From CATOSD01 sp034422735 (GTDB taxonomy: Bacteria; Chloroflexota; Dehalococcoidia; Lucifugimonadales; CATOSD01), in assembly GCA_034422735.1 (NCBI GenBank), contig DAOUJL010000079.1, positions 1-64,000 on the forward strand: a DNA stretch of 64,000 bases. The letters are read 5' to 3'. Made by a program: the position numbers and the translations under genes. The notes beneath the pieces were generated by a model. It worked only from the letters and a program-made list of their open reading frames with translations, made no database searches and was not told the origin of the DNA. Positions 60,944 to 64,000 of this stretch are shown here, piece by piece; within the stretch, counting starts at the first letter, position 1, and every line of letters begins with the position of its first letter.

Positions 60944-61267
60944 CTATTCCATTCCCAGTTGGACTCTCACGGCCCGCTCGACCCTTCGCAGGTCAGCCCC
61001 CGACAGACGGCCAAACAGGTTGCTTACGCGCGACTTGCTCACCGTAGCAAGCTGGTTGGCCATACACTTGTGCCGTATGCCGTTTATCGTAACGTAGGCT
61101 TCACCAGAATATAGACGTCCCACGTTCGTGGTAAATGGAACAACCTGCAACCTGTTGAGAAGTCTATTTGAGGCATCGTTGCTGAGTATGACCGCCGGCC
61201 GCACCTTGCGTATCTCTCCACCGACCGATGGGTCGAAGTTGACCCAATAGATCTCACCGCGGGTCAT
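60944..61267 (-). CDS. MazF/PemK-family endoribonuclease toxin
   Basis: The 107-aa toxin begins MTRGEIYWVNFDPSVGGEIRKVRPAVILSND and has 'QVVPFTTN' and 'SKSRVSNLFGRLS', the MazF pattern including the conserved Arg and Thr of the active site. MazF cuts mRNA at short sequences. Its start overlaps the antitoxin by 14 bp. Confidence 0.9.
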   Translation of the reverse strand: MTRGEIYWVNFDPSVGGEIRKVRPAVILSNDASNRLLNRLQVVPFTTNVGRLYSGEAYVTINGIRHKCMANQLATVSKSRVSNLFGRLSGADLRRVERAVRVQLGME

Positions 61268-61484
61268 CGGCCACGTCTCCTACGACCGCCTCTATCCACT
61301 CCAGAGCTTCCGCCTCGTACTCCTCGTCCTCAGCCATCTGGCGATAGCCTTCTTCCAGGTCAGCCTCGATCACGTGAGGGCGCACCAGCGACTCGATGAA
61401 CTCGCTTATCTGTTCACGGCCCACGGCTCTGCACAGGCCATCGTAAACCTCTTCGTCAATGGTAATGGTCAGTTTCTTCTGCAT
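61254..61484 (-). CDS. Antitoxin of the MazF-type pair (ribbon-helix-helix)
   Basis: The 76-aa protein begins MQKKLTITIDEEVYDGLCRAVG, a ribbon-helix-helix DNA-binding start, and has an acidic C-terminal tail (ADLEEGYRQMAEDEEYEAEAL), the usual toxin-binding part. It should repress its own operon and neutralise MazF. GGAGG precedes the ATG. Promoter and repeats upstream fit autoregulation. Confidence 0.85.
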   Translation of the reverse strand: MQKKLTITIDEEVYDGLCRAVGREQISEFIESLVRPHVIEADLEEGYRQMAEDEEYEAEALEWIEAVVGDVADDPR

Positions 61485-61496
61485 CGTCAGACCTCC

Positions 61497-61554
61497 GTAG
61501 CACGTACAGATTGCGCATCATATCCGACGTAGTTACACGGTCAAGGGTAGCACG
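61497..61554 (-). promoter_or_regulatory. Toxin-antitoxin promoter flanked by direct repeats
   Basis: On the minus strand TTGACC (61539-61544) and TATGAT (61517-61522) are 16 bp apart. GTAGCACG occurs at 61497-61504 and again at 61547-61554, bracketing the promoter at a 50-bp spacing, as expected of antitoxin operators. Confidence 0.6.
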
Positions 61555-61667
61555 CGCCGCGCCGTTTGTAAGCCCATTTCGCTTTTGCTAGAATCTGGCG
61601 GGAATTGGAGAGAGATTCGACTGAATCGCAGGACTGATTCGGGCAAGTAACCGAGGGAGGGATGACC

Positions 61668-63020
61668 ATGCTCTACGAGGCCGAAAGCGGCGACATTTCC
61701 ATGGCGATAACTGGGGAATCTCTGATAACGCGGGGGATGTCCATTTTCCGGGAACCCCGATTCCTCACGATGCGCGAGCATCTTCACGGCGCCGACGTGC
61801 GGTTTACGAATGCCGAGATGCTGTTCCACAACTACGAGGACCCGCCCACGCACAGGCCGGGCGGCACCTACATGCGATGCGATCCCAAGCACATCGAGGA
61901 CCTGAAGTGGCTGGGCATCAACATGGTGGGCTGCGCAAACAACCACTCCTACGACTTCGGCGAGAACGGCATACTGACCAACATTAAGCACCTGGACGAG
62001 TTCGATATGCCTCACGCGGGCACCGGCAGGCACCTCGCCGAGGCAACCGCGCCCATGTACATGGACACGCCCAAGGGCCGCGTGGCGCTCATCTCGGCGA
62101 CTACGACGTCGCCGCCCGGCGGCCGCGCCGGCGAGGCGAGCCGTGACGTGATGGGACGCCCCGGTGCCAACGTCATCCGCTGGTCCAGCGAGTTCACCGT
62201 CGACAGGCCCGCCTTCGACGCGCTTCAGCGCATCGCGGACCAGATGGGCTGGCCGCAGCGTGTGGCGGGGATGCGAAACTCCGGTTACGCCGACAACATC
62301 TCGGACTCGGACACCGAGGTGCACATGCTCACGCAGCCGATGTACGGCGAGGACCCCACGGCCAAGTTCGTGCTCGGCGAGACGTTTGAGAAGCGCACCT
62401 TCATCAACAGGGACGACCTGGAGCGCAACCTCGCGCGCGTCAGCGACGCCGCGCGGATGGCGGACTGGGTGATGTTCACGGTGCACAACCACGAGGGCGG
62501 CAAGACCGAGGACGAGCCTTCGGATCACGTGCGGGAACTGGCCCACGCCGTCATCGACGCGGGCGCCGACGTCTTCATCGGCCACGGCCCGCACCAGGAC
62601 AGGGGCATAGAGATCTACAAGGGCAAGCCCATCTTCTACAGCCTGGGCGACTTCATCCTGCAGAACGACACCGTGCTGCTGATGCCGCACGACAACATGG
62701 TGAAGCAGGGCCTGGACTGGGACGCCACGCCGGCGGACTTCTACGACGCGCGCTCCGGCAACGAGACGCGCGGCCAGACGGTCCAGCCCATCCGGTGGCA
62801 GAGCGCCATAGGCATGACCAGCTTCCGCGACGGCGAGCTGAGCGAGCTGAAGCTGCTTCCCATAGACCTCGGCTACGGACGCAACCGCGCACAGCGGGGA
62901 CGCCCGGTGCTGGCCGAGGACGAAGTGGCCGAGGAGATCATCGACCGCTTCGACCGCCTTTCCAGCGAATTCGGCACCAACTTCAAGGTGGAGGGCAACA
63001 CCGCGACGGTGACGATCTAG
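61668..63020 (+). CDS. CapA-like (PGA_cap) protein, paralogue 2
   Basis: The 450-aa protein is a paralogue of the one at 21565. It shares MLYEAESGDISMAITG, 'NAEM', CANNHSYDFGENG, the C-terminal metal motif GHGPHQDRGIEIYKGKPIFYSLGDF and 'RAQRGRP'. The first metal motif reads TGESL where paralogue 1 has TGDSM, so the first metal-ligand Asp is Glu. ATG 61668 is 7 bases after GGAGG; the ATG at 61662 would leave only one base. An amidohydrolase follows after 140 bp. No signal peptide is visible. Confidence 0.85.
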   Translation: MLYEAESGDISMAITGESLITRGMSIFREPRFLTMREHLHGADVRFTNAEMLFHNYEDPPTHRPGGTYMRCDPKHIEDLKWLGINMVGCANNHSYDFGENGILTNIKHLDEFDMPHAGTGRHLAEATAPMYMDTPKGRVALISATTTSPPGGRAGEASRDVMGRPGANVIRWSSEFTVDRPAFDALQRIADQMGWPQRVAGMRNSGYADNISDSDTEVHMLTQPMYGEDPTAKFVLGETFEKRTFINRDDLERNLARVSDAARMADWVMFTVHNHEGGKTEDEPSDHVRELAHAVIDAGADVFIGHGPHQDRGIEIYKGKPIFYSLGDFILQNDTVLLMPHDNMVKQGLDWDATPADFYDARSGNETRGQTVQPIRWQSAIGMTSFRDGELSELKLLPIDLGYGRNRAQRGRPVLAEDEVAEEIIDRFDRLSSEFGTNFKVEGNTATVTI

Positions 63021-63160
63021 CTTGCAGTGGGGTGCGGCTTCCCCGACACCTTTGAAGTCGCCCCCCATGAGTAGCAGAAAGACGAGCGGAGCAGTTCTTC
63101 GCTAGCGGTAATCCCGTGAGCGTATGGCTGCTCCGCTCTTTGTACAAAGGAGGCCGGCCC

Positions 63161-64000
63161 GTGGACATGCTGATAACCAACGCCACCGTCGTAACGTCCG
63201 ACGCGGACGGCACGATTATCCGGGACGGCGCCCTGGCCGTGGTGGACGGCAAGCTGGCCGCCGTCGGCAAGACGGCTGACCTCGAGCGCGCGCACACCGA
63301 CCTGGAGCGACTGGACGCGAGCGGCAAGGCGGCGCTGCCGGGGCTGATCAACTCGCATACGCACACCGTGCTGACGGTGATCCGCGGCACCGTGGAGGAC
63401 ATGGACGTCGACTCGGTCTACTCATACATGACGCCGATCACGTTCGCCATGACCGACGACGAGCGCGGCGCGATGGCCGCCTTGGGCTGCCTGGAGTCGA
63501 TCCGCTGCGGCGCGACGACCCTGGTGGACCCGCTGCGTTTCGTGGACGGCTACGCCCAGTACATGGTGGACTCCGGCCTCCGCCTGTTCCTCAGCGAGAG
63601 CTGCGCCGACGCGCTGACGCTGGAGATTCGCCACGGGCGCTACGAATACTCCTGCGAGTGGGGCGAGGCGTTCCTGGAGCGCGCGGAGAGGCTCGTGGAG
63701 CGCTTCCACGGCGTGGACGGCGGGCGCGTGCAGTGCCAGATAGCGGCCCACGCCACGGAGAACTGTTCCCCCTGGATGCTGGACGAACTGCTGAAGCTGG
63801 CAGACAAGCACCGGCTGCGGCGGACGATCCACCTGGCGCAGAGCGCAACGGAGGTGCGGCAGACCGGCGCGCTCAGTGGCAATGGCAGCACGCCGGCGGA
63901 GTATCTGCGGGACAACGGCTGGCTGGGTCCGGACCTGCTGGCGGCGCACTGGTCGTTCTGCACCGAGGACGACATCGCCCTGCTGGCCGGCAGCGGCACC
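63161..64000 (+). CDS. Amidohydrolase/cytosine-deaminase-like enzyme, 3' end cut by window
   Basis: A frame starting at GTG 63161 (8 bases after AGGAGG; ATG 63167 also possible) runs to the window edge, 280 codons. It begins MDMLITNATVVTSDADGTII, has the metal motif LPGLINSHTHT near residue 65, 'GATTLVDP', and 'QIAAHATENCSPWMLDELLKLADKH', in the style of TrzA/AtzA and S-adenosylhomocysteine-deaminase-like amidohydrolases. The substrate is unknown. Its C-terminal metal ligands lie outside the window. Confidence 0.85.
   Translation, partial: MDMLITNATVVTSDADGTIIRDGALAVVDGKLAAVGKTADLERAHTDLERLDASGKAALPGLINSHTHTVLTVIRGTVEDMDVDSVYSYMTPITFAMTDDERGAMAALGCLESIRCGATTLVDPLRFVDGYAQYMVDSGLRLFLSESCADALTLEIRHGRYEYSCEWGEAFLERAERLVERFHGVDGGRVQCQIAAHATENCSPWMLDELLKLADKHRLRRTIHLAQSATEVRQTGALSGNGSTPAEYLRDNGWLGPDLLAAHWSFCTEDDIALLAGSGT

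Overview
The window is GC-rich bacterial chromosome with dense, short-spaced genes, Shine-Dalgarno starts and code 11. It has no rRNA, CRISPR array or prophage. The gene content recalls Chloroflexota, perhaps a Dehalococcoidia or SAR202-like lineage: two CapA-like proteins, ThuA-like and NIPSNAP proteins, several amidohydrolases, a glycine-betaine importer with a very long lipoprotein stalk, a MetG without its C-terminal dimer domain, and a GT4/CDP-alcohol phosphotransferase pair. That placement is inference from gene content, not from a marker tree.

Layout. 1-2330 is a lower-GC accessory patch on the minus strand: the start of a transposase, a TolB-like lipoprotein that runs off the edge, and a zinc metalloprotease that seems to lack its 5' part. 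2527-10641 is housekeeping: an SDR, a ThuA-like protein, aroE, a fused aroK-aroB, a TSUP exporter and tgt, with dxs facing them. 11307-16898 is one very large, lower-GC helicase-nuclease, probably a defence gene. 17374-25432 holds tRNA-Gly, an MFS carrier, a TlpA-like thioredoxin, a TPP enzyme, CapA paralogue 1, infA, a zinc-ribbon protein, DUF362 and a minus-strand tRNA cluster (Leu, Arg, Val). 26315-31108 holds a phosphoinositide-type lipid pair, then a protein disulfide oxidoreductase read through an in-frame UGA, a membrane-anchored protease and an unknown protein. 32066-36061 is the proVWX-type glycine-betaine importer.

36262-42190 contains a HEPN-like protein, NIPSNAP, a YtcJ-like amidohydrolase, and ispB, metG and rsmI on the minus strand. 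42191-43004 is a gene-free zone full of repeats. 43005-47692 carries a membrane-bound molybdopterin oxidoreductase, a membrane protein, dnaJ and prmA. 47721-54260 is a minus-strand run, gyrA-argF-der-plsY-gpsA. 54557-64000 has a HemL-like aminotransferase, DUF2227, a DEAD-box helicase with a leader terminator, an MFS carrier, modAB, a MazEF-type toxin-antitoxin pair, CapA paralogue 2 and a truncated amidohydrolase.

Most notable: bases 28211-28924 encode a complete two-domain protein disulfide oxidoreductase in which UGA replaces the first catalytic cysteine of the C-terminal CxxC (UQYC). A hairpin with a G-containing apical loop follows at the distance expected of a bacterial SECIS. This is a strong candidate selenoprotein, and ordinary gene calling would split it into two fragments.

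Links between distant genes: modAB supplies molybdate, and the oxidoreductase at 43005 needs molybdenum cofactor. The TlpA-like thioredoxin and the selenium oxidoreductase both handle thiols or disulfides. plsY, gpsA and the CDP-alcohol phosphotransferase all feed phospholipid synthesis.
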